The notes under the pieces were generated by a model. That model did not search any database. It was not told where the DNA came from and worked only from the letters and a program-made list of their open reading frames with translations. Positions 1-8,896 of a DNA stretch of 51,574 bases are shown here, piece after piece (the first letter of the stretch is position 1; each line of letters opens with the position of its first letter). Both the position numbers and the translations under genes were made by a program. The stretch is from Skermanella stibiiresistens SB22 (GTDB lineage: Bacteria > Pseudomonadota > Alphaproteobacteria > Azospirillales > Azospirillaceae), in NCBI RefSeq assembly GCF_000576635.1, contig NZ_AVFL01000037.1, forward strand, positions 1 through 51,574, in the 5' to 3' direction.

Positions 1-2
1 AG

Positions 3-1658
3 TCAGACGCCTGTCCGCTGCGCAACTTGCCCCGAAAGCTGACAGAACCGGTAGAACAGGCTGGCGGTGAACAGCGATCCGAAACTGCGGCCCTGCTGAT
101 CCTTCAGGTTGGCGCCCGGCTTGCCCAGCGTCCGGCTGAAGTAGGTCGACAACTTCAATCCATCGGAACTGAGCGGCTGGTCATAGCCGATCCCGAGGAT
201 CCTGACCTCCTCCGGATCGATCATGGTGATGTGGCTGACGGTAAGCCGCTCGTTCATTCCCAGCACGCCGGCGGCGGAACCGCTGGCCATCATCTCGATG
301 ATGCCGGTCGGCTGCGATCCCCGGTTGTCCATCCCGACACTGCCGGCGAAGGTCTTGCGCGCCAGCTCGACCGTCGCGATTTCGCCCGGTCCCTTCGGCG
401 GCGTGATCGAGCGGATGCTGATGCCCGGGATGTCGGTGAGCAGAAGCGCGTGGCGGTTGAGCGCCGCTATGGTCAGCGGCTGGACGTTGGCGACCCGGTT
501 GGCGGTCCGGTACAGCAGGTCGCCGGGCGGCAGTTCCTTGCCGTCCAGCAATACCACCACCTTCGACGCCCAAATCTCCGTGACCTCGATTCGGGCCACG
601 CCGTCGATGATCGACTGGGCGGGGATCTCCACATTGGGGGGCACGATGCCGTCGGCCTCGTATCGGCCGCGAATCTTGGCGGCGATGGCGTAGAGATCGG
701 CCAGCGAAATCTCCTGGCCGATCGAGCCGGCGTAGAGTGGCGTCAGCACGTCGGCGCCGAACGTCGTGACGCCCGCCACCTCCAGCCGGTCGAGCCGAAA
801 CCGGATCAGCGCCGCGTCCATCGGCGGTTTGTCGTGGGACAGGCTTGGCGGCACCTCGATGCCGCCGCGTTCCTCGGCGGTCGATGCCCGCCGGCTCAGG
901 CCCACCGTGACGGTGACGCTGTGGTCCGGCTCCACGTCGCTGTCCAGGTCGGTCACCGAGAGCCCCAGTTCCCGCTTCAGCCGGTCGCGGGCGCTCTGGA
1001 ACACGGCATGGGACAAGGGCCGGTCGGCCTTGACGTCGGCGATGACGCGGTCCAGCACGGGATCGGACGGGGCCGGCGCGCCGTCGATCGTGACGATGGC
1101 GCGATCGACCGAGAACTCCTCGACCCGCAGCTTGACCGTGCCTCCGGTGATCTTCTGCGGCGGCACGCTGACCTTGGGTCGGAAATAGCCCTGGGCCTCA
1201 TAGCGGCGGCCGACCGCGGCGGCGGCCTCGAAAACATCGAGCAGCGACACCGTGCGGCCGGAAAGATCCTTGCCGATCTCGTCCACCGCCGCCTGGGCGA
1301 TCGGCGAGGGTTGTTCCAACTCGAACCCCTTGAAGGGGAACTGGATCGCGTCCGCGTTGCCGGGTGGCTTGGTCTGGTCGAGCAGGACCGGCACTTCCGG
1401 TTCGGTCGATGTCAGCGGACTGTCGGGCCGGGCGAATCGATCGTTGATCTTGTCGATGTCGGTCTCGCGCAGCAGCGCCGGATTGTTCGTAAAGGACGCG
1501 GGCGGCGTGACCTGCGCCGCCGCGGGCGCAACCGTCGAGACCATCGCTGGAAAGATCGACGCCACGACGATCAGGGGTAGCAAGGTGGATCGGCGCAACG
1601 CCGTGGTCCCGGATCGATCGCCTGGAAGGGCTCGTGGATCGTCGCGCGAAATGGTCAT
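3..1658 (-). CDS. TpsB/ShlB-FhaC family outer-membrane transporter, barrel truncated
   Basis: Two-partner-secretion transporter that would export a large TpsA partner through an outer-membrane barrel. The N-terminus has a basic stretch, a hydrophobic segment and an AAAQ signal-cleavage site near residue 50. Two homologous POTRA units follow, at about 110-190 and 285-370; they share the patterns SL-D-----A---RYEA-G and then VSVPPQ/VEIPAQ. Barrel-like sequence begins near residue 440. The frame stops about 110 residues later, far short of the roughly 350 residues a complete barrel needs, and the tail after SLFYRF no longer looks like barrel. A frameshift close to the window edge is likely. The ATG at 1658 is preferred, but a GTG at 1670 is possible; neither has a clear ribosome site. 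No TpsA partner is visible. Family call is good, integrity doubtful. Confidence 0.7.
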   Translation of the reverse strand: MTISRDDPRALPGDRSGTTALRRSTLLPLIVVASIFPAMVSTVAPAAAQVTPPASFTNNPALLRETDIDKINDRFARPDSPLTSTEPEVPVLLDQTKPPGNADAIQFPFKGFELEQPSPIAQAAVDEIGKDLSGRTVSLLDVFEAAAAVGRRYEAQGYFRPKVSVPPQKITGGTVKLRVEEFSVDRAIVTIDGAPAPSDPVLDRVIADVKADRPLSHAVFQSARDRLKRELGLSVTDLDSDVEPDHSVTVTVGLSRRASTAEERGGIEVPPSLSHDKPPMDAALIRFRLDRLEVAGVTTFGADVLTPLYAGSIGQEISLADLYAIAAKIRGRYEADGIVPPNVEIPAQSIIDGVARIEVTEIWASKVVVLLDGKELPPGDLLYRTANRVANVQPLTIAALNRHALLLTDIPGISIRSITPPKGPGEIATVELARKTFAGSVGMDNRGSQPTGIIEMMASGSAAGVLGMNERLTVSHITMIDPEEVRILGIGYDQPLSSDGLKLSTYFSRTLGKPGANLKDQQGRSFGSLFTASLFYRFCQLSGQVAQRTGV

Positions 1659-1697
1659 GATGAATGGCACCCGGCTGATATCTCGTCTGAAAGGGCG

Positions 1698-1716
1698 AGT
1701 ACATCCAATTTGTACT
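1698..1716. promoter_or_regulatory. Inverted repeat AGTACA-N7-TGTACT before the TpsB gene
   Basis: A perfect 6-bp inverted repeat with a 7-nt spacer lies about 40 bp upstream of the TpsB-like start. It sits in an AT-rich stretch (about 1690-1860) that separates this gene from the divergent gene at 1903. Position and symmetry suggest a regulator site. No regulator can be named. Confidence 0.35.
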
Positions 1717-1902
1717 AACTATGACTGTTCCAGAAAACAGAATTGTTCCTTTTTCGACGAGATCTCCTCATGATTTTCTATTATTCGAATAGGGCGGCGA
1801 TGATGCGCCAATGAGGTGCGTGGGAAAGTCGATCAAAAAATTAACCAATATTCGCCATCCTCCCCGGCGTGATCGGCCTTATGGCGATGGAGGATGCGGG
1901 AC

Positions 1903-2649
1903 ATGGAAAATTCTCGGCGGACCGAGTGGAAGCAGGAATCGATGTGGACCTTCGCGGCCGCCTTGATCCTGATCGGCGGGGTGTTCGCCGTCGCCACCGT
2001 GCTCGACCAAGCCGGGGTCGGCGCCAAGGAGCCGGTCCGCGCCGCAATCATCCATGACAGGTCGTTCGAAGCGGCCCTGCTGCGCTTCGATCAGGAGATG
2101 GCGCGGACCCGCCCGGAGATGTTCGGCAGGTTCACCGATGGCGATGTCCGCATCCAAAGCTGCCTGGGCTTCCTGACCGCGACCGTCCGGCCCGACCGCC
2201 TGCGCTTCTTCACCGACAGCCCGAACGCCCGGCACTACGCCGACTGCCTGCCGTTGCGCGCCGCCCATCTGGGCAAGAACCCGCGCGACTTCATCGGACC
2301 GGAGGGCGCGCTGGGCCGAATCGTCCAGGACCGCCTGGATCCCTCCAAGCTGGCCGAGATCCTGCCGTCCTGGATCAAGCCGATGCGCCGCCTACGCGAC
2401 GCGGGGGTGGAATCCATCGATGTCGGCCGCCATGGCGTGACGTTGCGCCACGGCGGCCAGACGGCCACGATCGACGTCGTGGCTTCCGCCGACATCGCCG
2501 GCCGCGGCTTGGAGGATTTGGTGGTGCGGGTGACCGGCGCCGGTGCCGCGCGCTACGCCATCCTGTCGCAGGACGCCGCCGGCGCGCTGGTCCCGATGGC
2601 CCCGGAAACCGTCATCGTGCGCGCCGGTCTGGGCAACCCGTCGGAGTGA
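1903..2649 (+). CDS. Hypothetical protein with one N-terminal membrane segment
   Basis: About 248 residues; I do not recognise the family. After a short charged start there is one hydrophobic segment (about residues 12-30, WTFAAALILIGGVFAVATVL), so it is probably anchored in the inner membrane with a periplasmic remainder. The rest is soluble, rich in Arg and Asp, with predicted beta structure at the C-terminus. The ATG at 1903 is preferred over the one at 1894 because GGAGG lies 9 nt upstream of it but abuts the earlier codon. It is divergent from the TpsB-like gene across the AT-rich region and converges on doeD. A role with the secretion gene is possible but unproven. Confidence 0.6.
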   Translation: MENSRRTEWKQESMWTFAAALILIGGVFAVATVLDQAGVGAKEPVRAAIIHDRSFEAALLRFDQEMARTRPEMFGRFTDGDVRIQSCLGFLTATVRPDRLRFFTDSPNARHYADCLPLRAAHLGKNPRDFIGPEGALGRIVQDRLDPSKLAEILPSWIKPMRRLRDAGVESIDVGRHGVTLRHGGQTATIDVVASADIAGRGLEDLVVRVTGAGAARYAILSQDAAGALVPMAPETVIVRAGLGNPSE

Positions 2650-2677
2650 CCCTCGAAAGCCCAGGCCACGAGCCGGC

Positions 2678-4084
2678 TCAGGCGAGCTGCCCGGCGAGTT
2701 GGTCGGCCACTTGGTCGACCGCCTTCGCGGTGATCTCCACCACCTGATCGACCTCCGCCTTGGTGATGATCAGGGGCGGGGCGAAGCCCAGGATGTCGCC
2801 CTGGGGCATCGCGCGGGCGATCATGCCGCCGGCGAGGCAGGCGGCCGAGACTTGCGGGCCGACCTTCAGGTTCGGATCGAAGCGGCGCTTGGCGCCCCGG
2901 TCCGCGACGAACTCCAGCGCCGCCAGCAAACCGACGCCGCGGACCTGCCCGACCATGGGGTGGTCGTCGAAGGTCTCGTGGAGCCGGCTCTGGAGATAGG
3001 CCCCGACCTCGGCGGCGTTGCCGGTCAGGTTCTCGCCATCGACGATGTCCAGGTTGGCGTTGGCGGCGGCGGCGCAGACGGGGTGGGCGGAATAGGTCCA
3101 GCCATGGCCGATGGGGCCCAGCTTGTCCGACCCCTGTTCCAGTACGCGCCAGACCTTGTCGCCGACGATCACGCCTGACAGTGGCAGATAGGCGCTGGTG
3201 ACGCCCTTGGCGATCGTGATCAGGTCGGGGCTGATGCCGTATTTGTCGCTGCCGAAATAGGCGCCGGTGCGACCGAACGCGGTCACCACCTCGTCGGCGA
3301 TCAACAGCACGTCGTGGCGCGCCAGCACCTTCTGGATCTCGTCCCAATAACCCTCGGGCGGCGGCACGATGCCGCCGGTGCCCAGCACCGGCTCGCCGAT
3401 GAAGGCGGCGACCGTCTCGGGACCTTCCGCCAGGATCATCTTCTCCAGTTCGGCGGCGCAGCGCTTGGAGAACTCCGCCTCGCTCTCGCCAGCCTCGCCG
3501 CCCCAGTAGTAATGTGGCGCCAGGGTGTGGAGGATGGGGGCCCGCGGCAGGTCGAAGGCGTTGTGGAACAGCTCCAACCCGGTCAGGCTGCCGGTCATGA
3601 TGCCGGAGCCGTGATAGCCCCGCCAGCGCGAGATGATCTTCTTCTTTTCCGGCCGGCCAAGCACGTTGTTGTAGTACCAGACCAGCTTGATCTGGGTCTC
3701 GTTGGCGTCCGAACCGGACATTCCGTAATAGACGCGGGACATGCCGGCCGGGGCCTTGGCGATGATCCGCTCCGACAGCTTGATGACCGGCTCGTTACCG
3801 TGGCCGACATAGGTGTGGTAGTACGCGAGCTGGCTCGCCTGCTCGTGGATCGCGTCGGCGATCTCCGTCCTGCCATAGCCGACATTGACGCAGTACAGGC
3901 CGGCGAAGGCGTCCAGCGTCCGCTTGCCCTCGGTGTCCTCGATGTGGATGCCCTTGCCGCCGCGGATGATCCTGTTCGGCATCTCGCCCGCCGCGTGCTG
4001 GCGCATGTGTGTCGAGGGGTGGAAGACGTGCGCCCGATCCTGGGCCTGGAGCACGGCGGTGTGGTTGCTGGTCGTGGCGGTCAT
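2678..4084 (-). CDS. doeD: Class III aminotransferase, probable diaminobutyrate transaminase of ectoine catabolism
   Basis: A 468-residue PLP-dependent class III (omega) aminotransferase. The catalytic lysine is K293 in TIAKGVT. Also visible are the cofactor-loop motif [16 protein letters not shown], and the [13 protein letters not shown] stretch with the conserved Asp. In ectoine catabolism this enzyme (DoeD/Atf) converts L-2,4-diaminobutyrate to L-aspartate beta-semialdehyde. Sequence alone would also fit a putrescine- or beta-alanine-pyruvate transaminase; the specific call rests on the neighbours doeC, doeX, enuR and doeAB. GGAG lies 8 nt before the ATG. The gene follows doeC on the same strand after 34 bp and is probably co-transcribed. 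Confidence 0.85.
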   Translation of the reverse strand: MTATTSNHTAVLQAQDRAHVFHPSTHMRQHAAGEMPNRIIRGGKGIHIEDTEGKRTLDAFAGLYCVNVGYGRTEIADAIHEQASQLAYYHTYVGHGNEPVIKLSERIIAKAPAGMSRVYYGMSGSDANETQIKLVWYYNNVLGRPEKKKIISRWRGYHGSGIMTGSLTGLELFHNAFDLPRAPILHTLAPHYYWGGEAGESEAEFSKRCAAELEKMILAEGPETVAAFIGEPVLGTGGIVPPPEGYWDEIQKVLARHDVLLIADEVVTAFGRTGAYFGSDKYGISPDLITIAKGVTSAYLPLSGVIVGDKVWRVLEQGSDKLGPIGHGWTYSAHPVCAAAANANLDIVDGENLTGNAAEVGAYLQSRLHETFDDHPMVGQVRGVGLLAALEFVADRGAKRRFDPNLKVGPQVSAACLAGGMIARAMPQGDILGFAPPLIITKAEVDQVVEITAKAVDQVADQLAGQLA

Positions 4085-4118
4085 GGTGTCGTCTCCGTGA
4101 AAGTTCAGGCGTTCGGTT

Positions 4119-5573
4119 TCAGGCGTTCAGGCACAGGTATTTGACTTCGGTGAACTCCTCGAGCCCGAGGCGGCCGCCCTCGCGGCCGAGGCCGGACTGC
4201 TTGACGCCGCCGAACGGAACCGGGGCGCCGGTCAGCTTGACCCGGTTGACCGCGACCATCCCGTAGTCCAACGCGCGGGTCAGGCGCTGGACCCGCCCGT
4301 GATCGTTGGTGAACAGGTAGGCGGCGAGGCCGTATTCGCTGTCGTTGGCCAGCGCCGCGATGTCGTCGCCATCGTCGAACGCGACGATCGGGGCCACCGG
4401 GCCAAAGGTCTCCTCGCGGTAAATCAGCATGTCAGGCGTCACGCCGGTCAGCACGGTCGGCTGGAAGAACAGTCCACCCAGCGCGGGATCGACGCCGCCG
4501 CCCGTCGTCACCCGCGCTCCCTTGGAGACCGCGTCCTCGACATGCTCGCGGCATTTGTCGACCGCTCGGGCATGCATCAGAGGGCCAAGCTCGACCGCCG
4601 GGTCGAGCCCGTCGCCGATTTTCAGGGCCGCCGTGGCGCGGGTGAAGGCGGTGACGAAACGGTCGTGGATGCCGCGATGGACATAGATGCGGTTGGCCGC
4701 CAGGCAGTCCTGTCCCGTCGTGGCGAACTTGGCGGCCATGGCGCCGGCGACGGCCTTTTCCAGCTCCACATCCGGGAACAGGATGAACGGCGCGTGCCCG
4801 CCCAACTCCATCGACATCCGCTTGACCGTCGCGGCCCCGGCCGCCAGCAGCCGCTTGCCCACCGCCGTCGATCCGGTGAAGCTGAGCGCCCGCACGGTCG
4901 GGTTCGCGCACAGCTCGCCGACGATCGGTTCGGGAGCGCCGGTCACCACGGAGAACACCCCCGCGGGAACCCCGGCGCGTTCGGCCAGCTCGGCCAGCGC
5001 CAAGGCGGAGTAGGGGGTCTCCGACGCCGGCCGGACCACCATCGGGCAGCCGGCGGCCAAGGCCGCCGCGGCCTTGCGGGTGATCATGGCGGACGGGAAG
5101 TTCCACGGGGTCACGGCGGCGGTCACGCCGACCGGCTCCCGCCGAAGCACCATGGCGCAGTCGGCCAGATGCGGTGTCACGCCCTCGACGTTGGCGCGCT
5201 GGCCCTCCTCGGCGAACCACTCGACGAAGCTGGCGGCGTAGTCGATCTCGCCCCGCGATTCGGCCAGCGGCTTGCCCTGCTCGATCGTCATGACGATCGC
5301 CAGATCCTCGCGGTGCTCCAGCATCAGCTCGGCCCAGCGGCGCAAGACGCGGCCCCGCTCGCGCGGCAGGGTCGCCCGCCACGCCGGAAAGGCCGACACC
5401 GCCGCGGCCACCGCGTCGCGGGTCTCGGCGGCGCCCATGTCAGGCACGGTGCCGATCAAGGCGCCAGTGGCGGGGTTGGTCACCTCGACGACGGCACCGC
5501 TCCGGGCGGAACACCATTTGCCGCCGACATGGGCCCGCTCGCGGAACAGGCGCGGGTCGGCCAGCCGGGTCAT
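4119..5573 (-). CDS. doeC: Aldehyde dehydrogenase, probable aspartate-semialdehyde dehydrogenase of ectoine catabolism
   Basis: A 484-residue aldehyde dehydrogenase of the succinate-semialdehyde (GabD) type. The general base is E256 in MELGG and the nucleophile is C290 in [10 protein letters not shown]; their spacing of 34 is normal for the family. In this setting (DoeC/Ssd) it should oxidise aspartate beta-semialdehyde to aspartate, the last step of ectoine breakdown. The ATG at 5573 is chosen over an upstream TTG at 5654 because family homology starts there. Just after the stop, an 11-bp copy of the last coding bases (GAACGCCTGAA) is repeated, a small local duplication before doeD. A promoter could lie in the 180 bp between doeX and this gene. 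Confidence 0.87.
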   Translation of the reverse strand: MTRLADPRLFRERAHVGGKWCSARSGAVVEVTNPATGALIGTVPDMGAAETRDAVAAAVSAFPAWRATLPRERGRVLRRWAELMLEHREDLAIVMTIEQGKPLAESRGEIDYAASFVEWFAEEGQRANVEGVTPHLADCAMVLRREPVGVTAAVTPWNFPSAMITRKAAAALAAGCPMVVRPASETPYSALALAELAERAGVPAGVFSVVTGAPEPIVGELCANPTVRALSFTGSTAVGKRLLAAGAATVKRMSMELGGHAPFILFPDVELEKAVAGAMAAKFATTGQDCLAANRIYVHRGIHDRFVTAFTRATAALKIGDGLDPAVELGPLMHARAVDKCREHVEDAVSKGARVTTGGGVDPALGGLFFQPTVLTGVTPDMLIYREETFGPVAPIVAFDDGDDIAALANDSEYGLAAYLFTNDHGRVQRLTRALDYGMVAVNRVKLTGAPVPFGGVKQSGLGREGGRLGLEEFTEVKYLCLNA

Positions 5574-5732
5574 GATGCTATCTGTGGTGTGGAAGGATCT
5601 CGCCAGCAAGGTCCGCTCTCCCCTCGTGTCCAGGGCTCCCGATATCAGCGCCAAGGCTAGCGCGGTTTGGGGAGAGAGGTTTTTCGAAGTCGGGGCGATC
5701 GGTGGAGGAAGTCTCCGTTCCGGCCCCGCTGG

Positions 5733-5749
5733 GCGGAGAGTTTCTCCGC
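5733..5749. terminator. Short hairpin downstream of doeX
   Basis: A perfect 7-bp inverted repeat (GCGGAGA, loop GTT, TCTCCGC) begins just after the doeX stop on the minus strand. There is no T-run, so it is only a weak terminator candidate. It may separate doeX from doeC. Confidence 0.3.
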
Positions 5750-5753
5750 TCCC

Positions 5754-6227
5754 TCAGTCGAGCAGGCTGTCCAGCGGCAACCCGGCCGATTGCTTGACCG
5801 GTTTGGTGACGATGTAGGTGAAGTACCGGTCGATGCCGATATCCTCGATCAGCAGGCGGTCGATCAGGCGCTGGTACGCGTCGACATCCCGCACCACGAC
5901 CTTCATCACATAATCCAGCCCGCCGCCTGTCGCGTAACATTCGACGATCTCGGGAACATCGCGCACCGCCGTCTCGAACCGCTGGAAGTCGGCGTGCTGG
6001 TGGCGCTTCAGCGTGACCTCGACCAACACCAGGGTGGCGCGCGCCAGCTTGTCCAGGTCGAGCCTGGCGTGATAGCCGGAAATGATCCCGGCCTGTTCCA
6101 GCCTGCGCAGCCGTTCCCAGCACGGTGTCGGCGACAGGTTGATGGTCTCCGCCAACTTCAGCTTGGTCATGCGGCCCTCGCGCTGGAGGGCGGCGAGGAT
6201 CTTGATATCCAGTTCGTCGAGCTTCAT
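5754..6227 (-). CDS. doeX: Lrp/AsnC family regulator of ectoine catabolism
   Basis: A 157-residue Lrp/AsnC-type regulator. The N-terminal helix-turn-helix runs from LDELDIKILAALQREGRMT to CWERLRRLEQAGII. A RAM ligand-binding domain follows, with YATGGGLDYVMKVVVRD and the closing IDRYFTYIVTK. Lrp-type DoeX/AsnC regulators are a usual part of ectoine catabolism loci. The ATG at 6227 is chosen because AAAGGAAAG sits 7 nt upstream and the length fits the family; an in-frame ATG at 6248 is possible. It is divergent from enuR and upstream of doeC-doeD. Family call is firm; the role is inferred from context. Confidence 0.88.
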   Translation of the reverse strand: MKLDELDIKILAALQREGRMTKLKLAETINLSPTPCWERLRRLEQAGIISGYHARLDLDKLARATLVLVEVTLKRHQHADFQRFETAVRDVPEIVECYATGGGLDYVMKVVVRDVDAYQRLIDRLLIEDIGIDRYFTYIVTKPVKQSAGLPLDSLLD

Positions 6228-6269
6228 GCGCGAACTTTCCTTTGACATCGCAAGCGCGTCAATGACCAT

Positions 6270-6285
6270 ATTGAGCCGGTTCAAT
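6270..6285. promoter_or_regulatory. Near-palindrome between doeX and enuR
   Basis: ATTGAGCCGGTTCAAT is a 16-bp palindrome with a single mismatched pair, centred on CCGG. It lies in the 91-bp gap between two divergent regulator genes. It is a candidate operator for DoeX or EnuR. A second, weaker symmetry (TTGAC-N11-GTCAA) lies at 6243-6263. Confidence 0.4.
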
Positions 6286-6318
6286 AGACCGGATTGATGT
6301 GGTCGCCTAGAGGTTGGC

Positions 6319-7737
6319 ATGACAGAGTGGCTTCCCGTCCTGACCATCGGGCAGCGCGGCGGTACGCGGCACCAGACCAAGCACAAGGTGCTGACGGAGG
6401 CGATCATCGCCGATATCGAGGCCGGCAGGCTGGCGCAGGGCCAGCGGCTGCCCACCCACCGCGAGCTGGCGCTGCGGCTGGGCGTAAGCGTCCAGACGGT
6501 CAGCGCCAGCTACAAGGAGGTCGAGCGCCAAGGCTTCCTGCGCAGCGAGGTCGGCCGCGGCACCTTCGTCAAGGGCAGGGTCACCGACCGCGCCGGCCGC
6601 CACATGCTCGACAACCGTCCCAGCGACACGCTCGACCTGTCGATCGTCCGCGCCATCTTCACCGAACGGCACGAATCCTCCTCGCGGGCGCTGCTTTCGG
6701 CCATGGCGGAGGGCGACAACACCCCCTGGATGCGGCCCTGCCGGCCCGTCGCGGGGCTGGAGGCGCATCGGGCGGTGGGCGCCGGCTGGCTGACCCGGCT
6801 GGGCCTGCCGGGCGTGTCGCCTGATCGCATCCTGATCACCAACGGCACCTCGCACGGCATCTTCCTCGCCTTGGCGACCGTGGTGCAGCGGGACGACCTG
6901 GTGCTGACCGAGGCGCTGACCGACCATGGCGTGATAGGATTGTCCAACGTGCTGGGCTTCACCCTGTGCGGGTTGCCGACCGACCGCGAGGGCATCCTGC
7001 CCGACGCCTTCGAGGACGCCTGCCGCACCGCCAAGGTCAAGGCGCTGGTCTGCACGCCGACCTTCACCAACCCCACCAGCACCCTGATGGGTGCCCAGCG
7101 CCGCCGCCGGTTGGCGGAGATCGCGCGCGCCAACGGCGTCTACATCATCGAGGACGAGGTCTACCGTCCGCTGATCGAGGACGACCTGCCGTCGATCACC
7201 TCCTTCGTGCCGGAACTGGGGTTCTTCAGCACCAGCTTCACGAAATCGGTCATGACCGGGCTGCGCACCGGCTACCTGGTGGTGCCACGCCACTTCATCA
7301 TCCGGGCGGCCAGCGTGCTGCGCGTGACCTGCTGGAGCGCCGTGCCCGTCGTGGCCGAGATGGCGGCCCGCTGGGTCGAGGACGGCACCGCCGACGAACT
7401 GCTCCGCGTCCAGCGCGACGAGATCCGCAAGCGACAGCGGCTGGTCAGCGAGATCCTAGGGCCGCATGTCGTGGGCGGTCATCCGTTGGCGCTCAGCGCG
7501 TGGCTGCGGGTTCCCGGCTATTGGACGGAGGAGGGGCTGATCCGGGCGCTGCGCGAGCGCGGCATCGCCGCGACCTCGTCCGAACCCTTCGTGGTCGAGG
7601 CGGGCGAGCCGCCCAACGCGATCCGCATCTGCGTTGGCGGCTCCATGACGCTGGAGACGCTGCGCGAGGCGCTGGAGATCATCGCGACCACCTTCGCCCA
7701 ATATCCCGGCATCAACGACGCGGGTTTCGTCGCCTGA
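6319..7737 (+). CDS. enuR: MocR-type GntR/aminotransferase-fold regulator of ectoine catabolism
   Basis: A 472-residue MocR regulator. A GntR winged helix (about residues 20-85; LPTHRELALRLGVSVQTVSASYKEVERQGF) is fused to a class I aminotransferase-like domain. The PLP lysine is K309 in FTKS, followed by GLRTGYLV. EnuR proteins repress ectoine import and breakdown genes until the pathway intermediate N-alpha-acetyl-diaminobutyrate reacts with the bound PLP. AGAGG lies 5-6 nt before the ATG. The gene is divergent from doeX and followed by eutB after 151 bp that carry a strong palindrome. The family is certain; the name follows from the locus. Confidence 0.9.
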   Translation: MTEWLPVLTIGQRGGTRHQTKHKVLTEAIIADIEAGRLAQGQRLPTHRELALRLGVSVQTVSASYKEVERQGFLRSEVGRGTFVKGRVTDRAGRHMLDNRPSDTLDLSIVRAIFTERHESSSRALLSAMAEGDNTPWMRPCRPVAGLEAHRAVGAGWLTRLGLPGVSPDRILITNGTSHGIFLALATVVQRDDLVLTEALTDHGVIGLSNVLGFTLCGLPTDREGILPDAFEDACRTAKVKALVCTPTFTNPTSTLMGAQRRRRLAEIARANGVYIIEDEVYRPLIEDDLPSITSFVPELGFFSTSFTKSVMTGLRTGYLVVPRHFIIRAASVLRVTCWSAVPVVAEMAARWVEDGTADELLRVQRDEIRKRQRLVSEILGPHVVGGHPLALSAWLRVPGYWTEEGLIRALRERGIAATSSEPFVVEAGEPPNAIRICVGGSMTLETLREALEIIATTFAQYPGINDAGFVA

Positions 7738-7787
7738 CCCATCCCAAATCCGGTGAATATCGGCGTTTCCCCGCGCTATCGAAGTTT

Positions 7788-7805
7788 CATTGTCTCATGA
7801 CAATG
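7788..7805. promoter_or_regulatory. Palindromic operator candidate upstream of eutB
   Basis: CATTGTC-TCAT-GACAATG has perfect 7-bp arms around a 4-nt centre. It ends 6 bp before a -35-like TTGACC. It is a good candidate for an EnuR or other local regulator site controlling eutB and the genes after it. Confidence 0.5.
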
Positions 7806-7811
7806 TAGCGA

Positions 7812-7839
7812 TTGACCTGCATACCGGGGTGCTTATCCT
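7812..7839 (+). promoter_or_regulatory. Candidate promoter of the eutBC-doeAB genes
   Basis: TTGACC (7812-7817) and TATCCT (7834-7839) are separated by 16 bp and lie 50-75 bp before the eutB start, just downstream of the palindrome. They match the sigma-70 type by eye only. Confidence 0.35.
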
Positions 7840-7888
7840 TCGTTGCTGACGGAACCGAACGCCGGTTCCGCCAAGCGTCAACGGTGGC

Positions 7889-8896
7889 ATGGGACCCCTT
7901 ATGACCGCTCGCCCCCATCCGGTACCCCAAGATATTTACCGCGCCCGTCGGATGATCGCGGGCCATGTGGTGCGGACACCGCTGGTGCCGACCATCACCT
8001 TGTCGAACGACGCGGGCGTCCCGGTCCACCTCAAGCTGGAACACCAGCAGGTCACCGGCAGCTTCAAGCTGCGGGGCGCCGCCAACGCGCTGTTGTCGCT
8101 CGATCCGGAGCGGCGGGCGCGGGGTGTCGTGGCGGCTTCGACCGGTAATTTCGGCCGCGCCCTGGCCTTCGCGGCGTCGCAAGCTGGTGTGCCCGCCGTC
8201 ATCTGCATGTCCAAGCTGGTTCCCGGCAACAAGGTCGAGGCGATCCGAGCGCTGGGAGCCGAGGTCCGCATCGTCGGCACCAGCCAGGACGACGCGCAGG
8301 AGGAGGTCGACCGCTTGTCCGCCGAGCATGGCATGGCGATGCTGCCGCCGTTCGACCATGCCGACGTCATCGCGGGGCAGGGCACGATCGGCCTGGAACT
8401 GCTGGAGGACCTGCCCGATCTGGAAACTGTCGTCGTGCCGCTGTCGGGCGGCGGCTTGCTGGCCGGCATCGCGCTGGCGGTCAAGTCGGCCAACCCGCGC
8501 GCCCGCCTGATCGGCGTCACCATGGAGCGGGGCGCCGCCATGCACGCCAGCCTCCGCGCCGGCATGCCCGTGTTGGTGGAGGAGGTCGAGAGCCTCGCCG
8601 ACTCGCTGGGCGGCGGCGTCGGGTTGGCCAACCGGCACAGCTTCACCCTGGTCCGCGATCTGGTGGACGACGTCGTGCTGGTCTCCGAAACCCGGATCGC
8701 CGACGCGATCCGCTTCGCCTACCGCCAGGAACAGCAGGTGGTCGAGGGTGCGGGCGCCGTCGGCATCGCCGCGCTGATGGCCGGCCTGATCGAGCGACCC
8801 GGCCGAACCATCATCGTTCTGAGCGGCCGGAACATCGACATGAACCGCCACGCCGAGATCGTGAGCGGACAGCCCGCGGAGGCAACCCGTGCCTGA
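7889..8896 (+). CDS. eutB: Threonine-dehydratase-like PLP enzyme of hydroxyectoine use
   Basis: A 335-residue fold type II PLP enzyme. The Schiff-base lysine is K60 in GSFKLRGA and the phosphate-binding glycine loop is SGGGLLAG. It resembles threonine and hydroxyaspartate dehydratases. In ectoine loci EutB is thought to help convert 5-hydroxyectoine derivatives to ectoine-pathway intermediates, together with EutA and EutC; no eutA is present here. ATGs at 7889 and 7901 are both possible and neither has a good ribosome site. The end overlaps the eutC start by 8 nt, which suggests coupling. Confidence 0.85.
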   Translation: MGPLMTARPHPVPQDIYRARRMIAGHVVRTPLVPTITLSNDAGVPVHLKLEHQQVTGSFKLRGAANALLSLDPERRARGVVAASTGNFGRALAFAASQAGVPAVICMSKLVPGNKVEAIRALGAEVRIVGTSQDDAQEEVDRLSAEHGMAMLPPFDHADVIAGQGTIGLELLEDLPDLETVVVPLSGGGLLAGIALAVKSANPRARLIGVTMERGAAMHASLRAGMPVLVEEVESLADSLGGGVGLANRHSFTLVRDLVDDVVLVSETRIADAIRFAYRQEQQVVEGAGAVGIAALMAGLIERPGRTIIVLSGRNIDMNRHAEIVSGQPAEATRA

